From NCBI GenBank assembly GCA_949916125.1, contig CATLEJ010000002.1, positions 1-56,545 on the forward strand: DNA of 56,545 bases. The letters are read 5' to 3'. The position numbers and the translations under genes were made by a program. Below the pieces are notes generated by a model. That model saw nothing but the letters and a program-made list of their open reading frames with translations. It ran no database searches and was not told the origin of the DNA. Of the stretch, positions 17,481 through 25,460 are shown one piece after another. The first letter of the stretch is position 1. Every line of letters begins with the position of its first letter. Source of the stretch: an uncultured Oscillospiraceae bacterium. Lineage in GTDB: Bacteria; Bacillota; Clostridia; Oscillospirales; Oscillospiraceae.

Positions 17481-18845
17481 ATGGACACCCGGTTTGAATG
17501 GCAGGATGAGTTCAACATCGGCGTTGAGCTGATCGATCAGGAGCACCAGCGGCTGTTCAAAATCATCAATAAGTTGCTCCGCTTCCAGGAGGAGGAAAAG
17601 GACAGCCAGTTTGTGTGCCAGGAGGGCATCAAGTATTTTAAAGGACACGCCCTCAAGCATTTTGCCGACGAGGAAGCCTATATGGAGTCCATCGGCTATG
17701 AGGATCTGGAGCAGCACGAACGGATCCACCGGGGGTTCCAGGAGTACACCCTCCCCGCCCTGGAGGAGGAGATGGAGCGCACGGACTACTCCGTCGAGGC
17801 CATGGAGCACTTCCTGGGCGTATGCGCCGGATGGCTGGTGGGGCACACGCTGACGGAGGACCAGGCCATCACCGGCAAGCGGGCCCGGCGCTGGGCAAAG
17901 CTGCTGCCGGGGGAGGAGCTGGCTGCCATCGAAAAGGTCGTCGCCCAGCTGGTGTTCGATATGTTCCACCTGGAGTCCCAGATGGTCAGCAACGCCTACC
18001 ACGGGGAAAAATTTGGCACAGGTGTGTACTACCGGCTGGTCTACGGTATGCCGGGGGAGGAAAAACAGCAGCAGATCATCTTGGCCTTTGAGGAAAAGCT
18101 GCTTATCAATACGGTGGGCAAGGTGATCGGCATCCAGACCAACAAGCTGGACACCATGCTCATGCACGCCACACGCTATACGGCCCGTCAGTTTGCGCAG
18201 CGCGTCACCGAACAGATTCCGGCCATGGACGGCTATGACCTGAAGGAGGAAAACCTGCTGTCCTACGAGCAGCTCCAGGCCATCTTCCAGCGGGAACCCC
18301 TCCAGGTCAGCCTGCTGTTCAGCACGGGGGGCGCGGGGTACTTCGCCTTCTCCGTGATCGCGCCCCATCTGCTGGAAGAACACGTGGACACCACCCCCAT
18401 TGAGGCGGACAACGCCATGGCCGAGGTGGAACAGTACCTGATGAAACGGGAAGAGCAGAACGACGCCGCCCCGCGGTCCAAGATCCTGGTGGTGGACGAC
18501 TCCATGACCATCCGCCAGGGGATGAAGCAGCTCCTGGAGCCGGACTACGAGGTGGCGCTGGCGGAGTCGGGCATTGCGGCCATCCGCACCATCACCCTGA
18601 ACCGGCCCGACCTGGTGCTGCTGGACTATGAGATGCCGGTGTGCGACGGGCGGCAGACGCTGGAAATGCTGCGCTCCGCGCCGGAGTTCGCCGACGTCCC
18701 GGTCATCTTCCTCACCGGCCGCAGCGACCCGGACAGCGTGCGCAAGGTGATGACCCTGAAGCCCGCGGGCTATCTGCTGAAGTACTTAAAGCCGGAGGAA
18801 ATCAAGCAGAAAATCGACGCCTTTTTTGCCAAACAGAAGGGCTGA
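17481..18845 (+). CDS. Bacteriohemerythrin fused to a receiver domain
   Basis: 454 residues. The first about 135 residues are a bacteriohemerythrin (IDQEHQRLF, HALKHFADEEAYM, HERIHRGF, HTLTEDQ), whose His/Glu/Asp ligands hold a diiron site that binds O2. A middle region of about 180 residues resembles CheX-like phosphatase folds in length and pattern but lacks a clear E-x2-N motif, so I leave it unassigned. The C-terminus (about 335-454) is a receiver domain with the acidic pair in VVDDSMTIR, phosphoacceptor Asp in VLLDYEMP and the conserved Lys near LLKYLKP. It has no output domain, so it probably relays oxygen or redox status by protein contact. No kinase is nearby. ATG follows GAGGAGGA. 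Confidence 0.85.
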   Translation: MDTRFEWQDEFNIGVELIDQEHQRLFKIINKLLRFQEEEKDSQFVCQEGIKYFKGHALKHFADEEAYMESIGYEDLEQHERIHRGFQEYTLPALEEEMERTDYSVEAMEHFLGVCAGWLVGHTLTEDQAITGKRARRWAKLLPGEELAAIEKVVAQLVFDMFHLESQMVSNAYHGEKFGTGVYYRLVYGMPGEEKQQQIILAFEEKLLINTVGKVIGIQTNKLDTMLMHATRYTARQFAQRVTEQIPAMDGYDLKEENLLSYEQLQAIFQREPLQVSLLFSTGGAGYFAFSVIAPHLLEEHVDTTPIEADNAMAEVEQYLMKREEQNDAAPRSKILVVDDSMTIRQGMKQLLEPDYEVALAESGIAAIRTITLNRPDLVLLDYEMPVCDGRQTLEMLRSAPEFADVPVIFLTGRSDPDSVRKVMTLKPAGYLLKYLKPEEIKQKIDAFFAKQKG

Positions 18846-18857
18846 CCAGACACAGCA

Positions 18858-18898
18858 AAGGCGCGGGAGCCGCCCCACCGGGCAGCCCCGCGCCTTTT
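18858..18898 (+). terminator. Terminator between convergent genes
   Basis: AAAGGCGCGGG pairs with CCCGCGCCTTTT. T run on the plus strand, and the A run serves the minus strand, so it may act for both the hemerythrin protein and the convergent MATE gene. Confidence 0.75.
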
Positions 18899-18924
18899 CC
18901 GCCGCATCCCGGCGGTTCCGCCCG

Positions 18925-20286
18925 TCATCCGGCCCCCCCGTCTTCCCGGAGCAGCTTCCGCGACACCGCGAAGTAGCTGGCCAGCAGCACCGCATCCGCC
19001 CCCAGCCAGGCGGCGGGCTCGGCCAGGAAGATGCCCGTCTCCCCCATGGTGAGGGGCAGGTACAGGGCGGCCCCGGTGCGCATCAAAAACTCCACCACGC
19101 CGGAGGCCATGGGCAGGCGGGTATTCCCCAGGCCCTGGACGGCAGCGCGCAGCACATGGAGCAGGTACAGCACCGGCAGACACACGCTCATAATGGCCAG
19201 ATAGAAGTAGGCGACCTGGGTGGCCTGTTCCACCTCCTGGGGCGTGCCTGAGATAAACCAGCCCACAATGCCCCGGCCGCACAGCAGCATGACGGCGGCG
19301 ATCACCACCGAGGTGGCGGCGGCAATGGCCGTCCCCACCCGCACCCCCTGGCGGATGCGGCGGTGTTCCCCCGCGCCCAGGTTCTGCCCCACAAAGGTAA
19401 TCATGGCGTAGCCGTAGGAGGTGGCCGCGATCTCCAACACGCCGTACAGCTTATTGGTGGCGGTAAAGCCCGCGATAAACACCACGCCGCAGCGGTTCAC
19501 CACAAACTGGACGATCATGCCGCCGATGCCGATCATGCAGTTCTGGAGGGCCATGGGGAAGCCCAGCCCCAGCAGCCTGGGGGCTGTGTCCCGCCGGAGC
19601 CGCAGGTTTTCTCGCTTCAGCCGCAGCAGCTCCAGCCGGCCCACGTGGTACAGGCAGAACAGGCCGGACACCCCCTGGGCGATCAGGGTGGCGGCGGCGG
19701 CCCCGGCGATGCCCCAGTGGAACACCATGACAAACAGCAGGTCCAGCGCCACGTTGGTGACGGAGGCCACCGCCATGGCCTGTAACGGCGTTTTCCCGTC
19801 CCCCAGGGAGCGCAGGACGCTGGCCAGCAGGTTATAGGCCGTCACAACGGGGACGCCGAAAAACATGATGCGCAGGTAGAGCAGCGTGTCGGGCAGGATG
19901 TCGGCGGGCGTCTGCATCAGCAGCAGCACGGGCCGCACCGCCGCCTGGCTGCCCACCACCAGCGCCGCCGCGAACAGGGCGGACAGGACGGCGGAATTCC
20001 CCACCACGTCCCGGAGCCGGTCGTACCGGCCCGCGCCGAACTCCCTGGACATGAGGATGGCAAAGCCCTGGGTGAAGCCCTGCACAATGCCCAGCATCAT
20101 CCAGTTGATCCAGTCGGCGGCGCCCAGGGCGGCCAGCGCGCCCACGCCCAGGTATTTGCCCACCACCATGGTGTCCACCACGGTGTAGAGCTGCTGGAAC
20201 ACATTGCCCACCATCAGCGGCAGGGCAAAGGTGAGGATCAGCCGTCCGGGCCGTCCCTCGGTCATGCTTTGAATGCGGGCTGCCAT
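18925..20286 (-). CDS. MATE-family multidrug efflux transporter
   Basis: 453 residues with about 12 hydrophobic helices arranged as two six-helix halves. The start TEGRPGRLILTFALPLMVGNVFQQLYTVVDTMVVGKYLG is typical of clostridial MATE proteins (Na+ or H+ driven export of cationic compounds). ATG at 20286 follows GGAGGA. It is preceded by its own promoter and a structured leader and is convergent with the hemerythrin gene. The exported substrate is unknown. Confidence 0.9.
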   Translation of the reverse strand: MAARIQSMTEGRPGRLILTFALPLMVGNVFQQLYTVVDTMVVGKYLGVGALAALGAADWINWMMLGIVQGFTQGFAILMSREFGAGRYDRLRDVVGNSAVLSALFAAALVVGSQAAVRPVLLLMQTPADILPDTLLYLRIMFFGVPVVTAYNLLASVLRSLGDGKTPLQAMAVASVTNVALDLLFVMVFHWGIAGAAAATLIAQGVSGLFCLYHVGRLELLRLKRENLRLRRDTAPRLLGLGFPMALQNCMIGIGGMIVQFVVNRCGVVFIAGFTATNKLYGVLEIAATSYGYAMITFVGQNLGAGEHRRIRQGVRVGTAIAAATSVVIAAVMLLCGRGIVGWFISGTPQEVEQATQVAYFYLAIMSVCLPVLYLLHVLRAAVQGLGNTRLPMASGVVEFLMRTGAALYLPLTMGETGIFLAEPAAWLGADAVLLASYFAVSRKLLREDGGAG

Positions 20287-20410
20287 AGCTTCCTCCGTCC
20301 GGGGCGGGCCGCCGGGGGGCGGCGCGTCCCTGCTGTTGTCGGTTTCCTGTCCTGTCAGGGACGCCGGCCCGGGTTTTCCCCGGCGTCTCCCTGAGCTGTA
20401 TGATGATATG

Positions 20411-20498
20411 GTCAGCCCGTGGGCTGACTATGAAGTCTGACGCGAGGCCGCAAAGCGGCCTGTGCGTCAACTATAAAGGATATCGCCCCAAAAAGCAA
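20411..20498 (-). promoter_or_regulatory. Sigma-A promoter and hairpin leader of the MATE gene
   Basis: Minus-strand TTGCTT (20498-20493), 17-nt spacer and TATAGT (20475-20470). Downstream in the leader are two perfect stems: TGACGC-n-GGCCGC/GCGGCC-n-GCGTCA (20438-20469) and GTCAGCCC/GGGCTGAC (20411-20428). The rest of the gap 20287-20410 holds no recognisable feature. The -35 context TTGCTTTTTGGGGCG is also found in front of the amylase gene. Confidence 0.65.
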
Positions 20499-20542
20499 GC
20501 GGTACTTTCCCGCCCCGCCCCCAAAAAACAGCCCTCGCCCCC

Positions 20543-20571
20543 TTGACGGCGGCGGCCGCTTCCTGTATGCT
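20543..20571 (+). promoter_or_regulatory. Sigma-A promoter of a tiny intergenic transcription unit
   Basis: TTGACG, 17-nt spacer, TATGCT. Transcription would start near 20578 and meet the strong terminator at 20715-20750. Confidence 0.65.
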
Positions 20572-20612
20572 GGAGTCATGGATGACAGCCGCCGGAGGGC
20601 GGCGTATTTGAA

Positions 20613-20687
20613 ATGAACCCCGGCAAGACCACCCTCACCCCGGAGGAATACGCCGGGATGATCGAGAAGCTCAAGGCCAACCTGTAA
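20613..20687 (+). CDS. Candidate 24-residue small protein
   Basis: The ORF MNPGKTTLTPEEYAGMIEKL... (24 aa) lies between a sigma-A promoter and a strong plus-strand terminator, in an RNA of about 170 nt. GGAGGG is 14 nt upstream, longer than ideal. A 12-codon ORF from 20578 ends in the overlapping ATGA, which would allow coupled translation. The product has an acidic/basic helical tail and no known domain. It could instead be a non-coding RNA or a gene remnant. Confidence 0.35.
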   Translation: MNPGKTTLTPEEYAGMIEKLKANL

Positions 20688-20714
20688 AGGCGGCCCCTAT
20701 CCGCAGCCAAAGGG

Positions 20715-20750
20715 GCGCCCCGCGTGTGAACACGCGGGGCGCTTTTTCTT
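20715..20750 (+). terminator. Strong rho-independent terminator
   Basis: A perfect 13-bp stem GCGCCCCGCGTGT/ACACGCGGGGCGC with a 2-nt spacer, followed by TTTTTCTT on the plus strand. The T run is on the plus side, which supports a plus-strand transcript ending here, although the hairpin also abuts the MarR stop codon. Confidence 0.85.
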
Positions 20751-21193
20751 CAGCCCTCGCCGCCCCCCGACGGGTCGCGGCACACATTTTCCTCCAGCCG
20801 TCTGAGCAGCCCCGCCAGCAGCGCCCAGTCCTCCGCGCCGATCCCCTGGGACAGCTGCCGCTGGAACTTCTCGTGGGCGCCCTCCAGCACCGCCAGCATT
20901 TCCTCCCCCTCCCGGGTGAGGAACAGCCGGTACTGCCTGCGGTTTTCCGGGTCCTGCTCCCGGCGCAGGTGCCCCATCTCCTCCAGCCGCCGGGCCGAAC
21001 GGGCCACGCTGGCCTTGTCCAGGGCATAGAAGCCCACCACGTCCTCCTGGCTGCCCCCCGGATGGCGGCCGATGTACAGGATGATTAGGTGCATGGCCCC
21101 CACGTACTGGCTGGGGGCCAGCGTCCCCCGCCGGAGCATCCGCATCCGCTGCCGGTTGATCCGCAGCAGGCTGGACAGGACCGGGTCGGTCAT
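20750..21193 (-). CDS. MarR-family transcriptional regulator
   Basis: 147 residues with the winged-helix of MarR regulators (GSQEDVVGFYALDKASVARSARRLEEMGHLRRE, then a wing with NRRQYRLFLT). It dimerises through N- and C-terminal helices. Its ATG overlaps the stop of the upstream MATE gene (ATGA), so the pair is translationally coupled. It likely represses this operon in response to an exported compound, as MarR/efflux pairs commonly do; candidate operators are at 22630-22651. Confidence 0.9.
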   Translation of the reverse strand: MTDPVLSSLLRINRQRMRMLRRGTLAPSQYVGAMHLIILYIGRHPGGSQEDVVGFYALDKASVARSARRLEEMGHLRREQDPENRRQYRLFLTREGEEMLAVLEGAHEKFQRQLSQGIGAEDWALLAGLLRRLEENVCRDPSGGGEG

Positions 21194-22608
21194 GCCGGCT
21201 CACCCCCCGGGGCGGCGGACAGTTCCGCGGCCTGGGCGTCCGCCGCCTCCTGGATCCTCCGCTTCACCCGGCGGATCAGGGGCACCGCCAGAAACAGGGT
21301 GAGCACGTCCGCCACCGCCTGGACGGCGGCTACGCCGTTGGCCCCCCAGGCCCAGGCCATGGGGTAGACAATGGGCAGGAAGCAGGTGCCCTGCCGGGAG
21401 GTGGACAGCAGCAGCGCCCCCCGGGCGTTGCCCAGCCCCGCGCAGAACATATTGACCACCGCCACCCAGCCGTGTATGGGCAGCACCAGGCATTGCAGGC
21501 GGATGCACAGCGCCCCCACCGCCAGCATCTCGGCGGACTGGTCGGACTTGGCGAACACGCCGATCAGGGGGTCGGCCAGCGCCGCCAGCGTCAGGCCCAT
21601 CACCAGCGCCCCGGCGATGGCGGCCCGGGAGGCAAAGCGGTAGCTCTCCTTCACACGGTCATACTGCTTCGCCCCCCAGTTGAAGCCCGCCACCGGCTGG
21701 AACCCGGTGCCGAAGCCCAGGATCACGCCGAAGGGGAACATCATCACCTTGGTGGACACGCCCACCCCGGCCAGCACCGCGTCGGAGATCCCCCCGGCGA
21801 TGTTGTTGAGCACGATGGCCGACACCACCGCCAGCCCGGAGCGGAACATGGACGAGGAGCCCACGGTAAAGACCTGGGTGAGGATGTCCCGGCTGGGCCG
21901 GAAGCAGCGGACGGACAGGCGCAGCACGCTGCGCCGGGTGAGGTAGGGGAACACCAGGATGGCAAAGCTCACCATCTTGGAGATGGCGGTGGCCAGGGAC
22001 GCGCCCGCCACCCCCATGTCAAAGTTGAAGATAAAGATGGGGTCCAGGAAGCAGTTCAGCACGCCGCCGAAGCCCATGCCGATCATGGAGCGCAGGGCGC
22101 TGCCCTCCGCCCGCAGGCACTGGTTCATCACAAAGTTGGCCGCCATGAAGGGGGCCACCAGCAGCACATAGGTGGCGTACTCCACGGCGAACTGCTCGCA
22201 GGTGTCGGTGGCGCCCAGCAGGCGCACCATGGGGTGCAGGAAGCTCACGCCCAGCAGGGTGACCACCCCGCCGAAGATCATGGCCACAAAAAAGGCCGTG
22301 GACAGCACCCGGTCGGCCTTTTCCTTCTCCCTGGCCCCCAGCAGGCGGGAGATATAGCTGGCCGCGCCCACCGCCAGCATGGACCCGGCCATCATGATAA
22401 TCTGGTCCAGAGACGCGTTGACGCTGATGGCCGCCTGGGCGCTCTCCCCCAGGTCGCTGACGAAGTAGGTGTCCGCCAGATTGTAGATGGATGTGATCAG
22501 AAAGGAGATGATGGAGGGCAGGGCCATCTTGGTGATCACCTTGGGCAGCGAGCCCTTGAGCATCATGTCCTCCCGCTGCTGCTGCCGCGCTTTCTCTGTC
22601 TGTGCCAT
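21190..22608 (-). CDS. MATE-family efflux transporter (MepA-like)
   Basis: 472 residues with the MATE fold: about 12 transmembrane segments, ALPSIISFLITSIYNLADTYFVSDLG start, GFGTGFQPVAGFNWGA in the second half, and a long polar C-terminus. It is more similar in its motifs to MepA-type transporters than the MATE protein at 18925 is. ATG at 22608 is 10 nt after GGGAGG. It forms a two-gene operon with the overlapping MarR gene. Confidence 0.9.
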   Translation of the reverse strand: MAQTEKARQQQREDMMLKGSLPKVITKMALPSIISFLITSIYNLADTYFVSDLGESAQAAISVNASLDQIIMMAGSMLAVGAASYISRLLGAREKEKADRVLSTAFFVAMIFGGVVTLLGVSFLHPMVRLLGATDTCEQFAVEYATYVLLVAPFMAANFVMNQCLRAEGSALRSMIGMGFGGVLNCFLDPIFIFNFDMGVAGASLATAISKMVSFAILVFPYLTRRSVLRLSVRCFRPSRDILTQVFTVGSSSMFRSGLAVVSAIVLNNIAGGISDAVLAGVGVSTKVMMFPFGVILGFGTGFQPVAGFNWGAKQYDRVKESYRFASRAAIAGALVMGLTLAALADPLIGVFAKSDQSAEMLAVGALCIRLQCLVLPIHGWVAVVNMFCAGLGNARGALLLSTSRQGTCFLPIVYPMAWAWGANGVAAVQAVADVLTLFLAVPLIRRVKRRIQEAADAQAAELSAAPGGEPA

Positions 22609-22629
22609 TGGGGTATTGCCTCCCTGTTC

Positions 22630-22690
22630 GTTTCATTTGCAACTGTTTCATCTGGCACTATATCATACCCCCCGAACGCGGCTTTGTCAA
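22630..22690 (-). promoter_or_regulatory. Promoter and candidate MarR operator
   Basis: Minus-strand TTGACA (22690-22685), 17-nt spacer, TATGAT (22667-22662), near consensus. Just downstream, around the start of transcription, GTTTCAT occurs twice 15 nt apart (22630-22636 and 22645-22651 on the plus strand) around TTGCAA, a plausible repressor site. Confidence 0.75.
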
Positions 22691-22741
22691 GCCCCTTCCC
22701 GCTCCCTTCACTGACGCCGCAGGGTGTCAAAAGGGGCCGGC

Positions 22742-22770
22742 TTGCTTTTTGGGGCGTCTTCTGTTATACT
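22742..22770 (+). promoter_or_regulatory. Sigma-A promoter of the amylase gene
   Basis: TTGCTT, 17-nt spacer, TATACT, about 55 nt before the ATG. Confidence 0.7.
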
Positions 22771-22828
22771 ACACAGGTTCCCCAAAGCGGTGGGACAGCA
22801 GCATCGTCAGAGAAAGGAAGTGACGTCC

Positions 22829-24139
22829 ATGTGGGCGGAGCACAGCGTATTTTATCAGATTTATCCCCTGGGCTTTTGCGGGGCCCCGCGGGAAAATGAC
22901 GGCATACAGGCCAGCCGCATCGGCAAAATCGGCGATTGGGCGGGCCATATTCAGAAGCTGGGCGCGGACGCGGTATACCTCTCCCCCATTTTTGAGAGCG
23001 ACCGCCACGGCTACGACACCCGGGACTACCGCAAAATCGACTGCCGCCTGGGCACCAACGAGGAATTTGCCCAGGTGTGCCGCACCCTCCATGACCACGG
23101 GATCAAGGTGGTGCTGGACGGGGTGTTCAACCACGTGGGCCGGGGCTTCTGGGCCTTCCGGGATGTGCAGGAGAAGAAGTGGGACTCCCCCTATAAGGAC
23201 TGGTTCCACATCAGCTTCGACGGCAACTCCAACTATAACGACGGCTTCTGGTACGAGGGTTGGGAGGGCCATTTCGAGCTGGTGAAGCTCAACCTGCGCA
23301 ACCCCGCCGTGGCGGACTACCTGCTGGACACCGTGAAGTTCTGGGTGGACGAGTTCGGCATCGACGGGCTGCGGCTGGACGTGGCCTACTGCCTGGACAA
23401 GGATTTCCTGCGCCGGCTGCGGGCCTTCTGCAATGAGCTGAAGCCGGAGTTTTTCCTGCTGGGGGAGACCCTCCACGGGGACTACAACCAGTGGGTCAAC
23501 GACGAGATGCTCCACTCCTGCACCAACTACGAGTGCTACAAGGGGCTGTACTCCAGCTTCAACTCCATGAACCTGTTCGAGATCGTCCACTCCCTGAAGC
23601 GGCAGTTCGGCCCGGAAAACTGGACGCTGTACAAGGGCAAGCACCTGCTGTGCTTCGCCGACAACCACGACGTCACCCGGGTGGCCTCCATCCTGCAAAA
23701 CCCCGAACACCTGCCCCTGCTGTACGGGGTGCTGTTCGGGATGCCCGGCATCCCCTGCCTGTACTACGGCAGCGAGTGGGGGGCGAAGGGGGACAAAGCC
23801 CAGGGGGACGACGCCCTGCGGCCCTGCTTTGACAAGCCGGAGTGGAACGGGCTCACCGATACCATCGCCGCCATGGCAAAGGCCCATAAGGAGAGCGAGG
23901 CCCTGTGCTTCGGCGACTTTCAGGACGTGGTGCTTACCAACAAGCAGGCCGTTTTCCAGCGCCGCACCGACGGCGAGCGGGTGCTGGTGGCGGTGAACGC
24001 GGACAGCCAGCCCTACTGGGCCCACTTCGACGCGGGCTGCGGCCGGGCGGTGGATCTGCTCACCGGGGAGACCCACGACTTCGGCGGCGGCAGCGAGCTG
24101 CCCCCCTACAGCGTATTTTACTGGAAATGCGAGCAGTGA
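22829..24139 (+). CDS. GH13 alpha-amylase-family glycosidase
   Basis: 436 residues of the alpha-amylase superfamily. The (beta/alpha)8 barrel motifs are in order: DGVFNHVG, GLRLDVAY (nucleophile Asp near 184), LLGETLHG (acid/base Glu) and FADNHDV (transition-state Asp). It is short, with no signal peptide and no N-terminal starch-binding domain, so it probably acts in the cytoplasm on maltodextrins or related alpha-glucans. Subfamily cannot be fixed by eye. It is a single-gene unit with its own promoter and terminator. ATG at 22829 is supported by AAAGGAAG; the ORF-track start at 22724 lies upstream of the promoter. Confidence 0.88.
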   Translation: MWAEHSVFYQIYPLGFCGAPRENDGIQASRIGKIGDWAGHIQKLGADAVYLSPIFESDRHGYDTRDYRKIDCRLGTNEEFAQVCRTLHDHGIKVVLDGVFNHVGRGFWAFRDVQEKKWDSPYKDWFHISFDGNSNYNDGFWYEGWEGHFELVKLNLRNPAVADYLLDTVKFWVDEFGIDGLRLDVAYCLDKDFLRRLRAFCNELKPEFFLLGETLHGDYNQWVNDEMLHSCTNYECYKGLYSSFNSMNLFEIVHSLKRQFGPENWTLYKGKHLLCFADNHDVTRVASILQNPEHLPLLYGVLFGMPGIPCLYYGSEWGAKGDKAQGDDALRPCFDKPEWNGLTDTIAAMAKAHKESEALCFGDFQDVVLTNKQAVFQRRTDGERVLVAVNADSQPYWAHFDAGCGRAVDLLTGETHDFGGGSELPPYSVFYWKCEQ

Positions 24140-24162
24140 CCCCGGCGGGGCCCGCGGCAAAA

Positions 24163-24200
24163 AACGCCCGGAAGCATTGCTTCCGGGCGTTTCCTTTTTT
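24163..24200. terminator. Bidirectional terminator
   Basis: AACGCCCGGAAGC/GCTTCCGGGCGTT stem with a T run on both sides (TTTTTT on plus, TTTTTT on minus from the AAAAAA at 24159-24164). It serves the convergent amylase and flavodiiron genes. Confidence 0.9.
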
Positions 24201-24202
24201 GC

Positions 24203-25369
24203 TCAGACGGCCTGGGCCATGGCCTTGGCCAGCTCCCGCATCTGCGCCCGGTTTTCCTCCGTGGCGGCGGAGCGGATGGTGATGTTCGGCTCCAGCAGGG
24301 TGAGGCCCTTCATGGCCTCCAGCTCGGCCAGCATGGTCTTCAGCGCCGAGGGGCCCCAGGAGCCGTTCTCTATCAGGCCCACCGTCCGGTCCCGGAAGCC
24401 CTTGGACTTCAGCCGCGCCAGGAACTGGGCCATGGGCGGGAACACCCCCGCGTCATAGCTGGACGCCGCCAGCACCAGGCCGCTGTACCGGAAGGCCCCG
24501 GCCACCGCCTCCGCCCAGTCCCGGCGGGTGAGGTCCACCGTCTCCACCGCCGCCCCCTCGGCCCGGAGCATCTCGGCCAGCTCCAGCGCCGCCCGGGCGG
24601 TATTGCCGTGGATGGACGCGTAGGCCACCAGCACCCCCCGGTCCTCCGGGACGTAGCGGCTCCACAGGTCGTATTTCTCCAGGGCCAGGGCCAGCGCCTC
24701 CCCCGTCAGCACCGGGCCGTGGAGGGGGCATACCGCCCGGATGTCCAGCCCCGCCGCCTTTTTCAGCAGGGCCTGCACCTGGACGCCGTACTTGCCCACG
24801 ATATTCAGGTAGTACCGCCGGGCCTCGTCCACCCAGGGGAGGTCGGGGTCCGCCGCGCCGAAGCGGCCGAAGCCGTCGGCGGAGAACAGGATGCCGCCGG
24901 CCCGCTCGAAGGACACCATGACCTCCGGCCAGTGGACCATGGGCGCCATGTAAAAGGTGAGCGCATGGGCGCCCAGCTCCAGGGTGTCCCCCTCCTTCAC
25001 GGTGAGGGCGCGGGCGGAAAAGTCCCGCCCGGTGAAGGCGGCCAGCATGGGGAAGGTCTTGGCGTTGCCCACGATGGTCATGCCGGGGTACTTGTCCGCC
25101 AGGGCCGCCGCGCCGCCGGCGTGGTCGGGCTCCATGTGGTGGACCACCAGGTAGTCCGGCGTCCGGCCCGCCAGCGCCCGCTCCACGTTGGCCAGCCACT
25201 CGTCCACCCTGCGCGGGTCCACCGCGTCCAGCACCGCCGTCTTCTCGTCCAGAATGACGTAGGAGTTGTAGCTCACCCCGCCGGGGACGGCGTACTGGCT
25301 TTCAAACAGGTCCAAATCGCCGTCAAAGCATCCCACCGGCACAACAGCCGGGTCAATCGTTGCAATCAT
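24203..25369 (-). CDS. Flavodiiron protein (FprA family A-type flavoprotein)
   Basis: 388 residues. An N-terminal metallo-beta-lactamase-like diiron domain carries the ligand motif HHMEPDHAG (near 76-84) and MVHWPE, followed by a flavodoxin domain (about 255-388; VLVAYASIHGNTARAA as FMN phosphate loop). These enzymes reduce O2 to water or NO to N2O and protect anaerobes. There is no C-terminal rubredoxin domain, so a separate electron donor is needed. ATG at 25369 (MIATIDPA) is preferred over the track start at 25435, which lies in the promoter. Confidence 0.93.
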   Translation of the reverse strand: MIATIDPAVVPVGCFDGDLDLFESQYAVPGGVSYNSYVILDEKTAVLDAVDPRRVDEWLANVERALAGRTPDYLVVHHMEPDHAGGAAALADKYPGMTIVGNAKTFPMLAAFTGRDFSARALTVKEGDTLELGAHALTFYMAPMVHWPEVMVSFERAGGILFSADGFGRFGAADPDLPWVDEARRYYLNIVGKYGVQVQALLKKAAGLDIRAVCPLHGPVLTGEALALALEKYDLWSRYVPEDRGVLVAYASIHGNTARAALELAEMLRAEGAAVETVDLTRRDWAEAVAGAFRYSGLVLAASSYDAGVFPPMAQFLARLKSKGFRDRTVGLIENGSWGPSALKTMLAELEAMKGLTLLEPNITIRSAATEENRAQMRELAKAMAQAV

Positions 25370-25407
25370 ATCCGTTCCCTGCCTTCCTTCGTATGGATTC
25401 CCAACCA

Positions 25408-25436
25408 TTCTACTATGATTAACGGGCCGCGTCAAG
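25408..25436 (-). promoter_or_regulatory. Sigma-A promoter of the flavodiiron gene
   Basis: Minus-strand TTGACG, 17-nt spacer, TAGAAT. Confidence 0.75.
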
Positions 25437-25460
25437 TGGCTTTTCCTCCGAGGGCCGCCC

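Noticed and set aside
21472-22899. 475-codon plus ORF
   Set aside because: Shadow of the MATE gene in the opposite frame.
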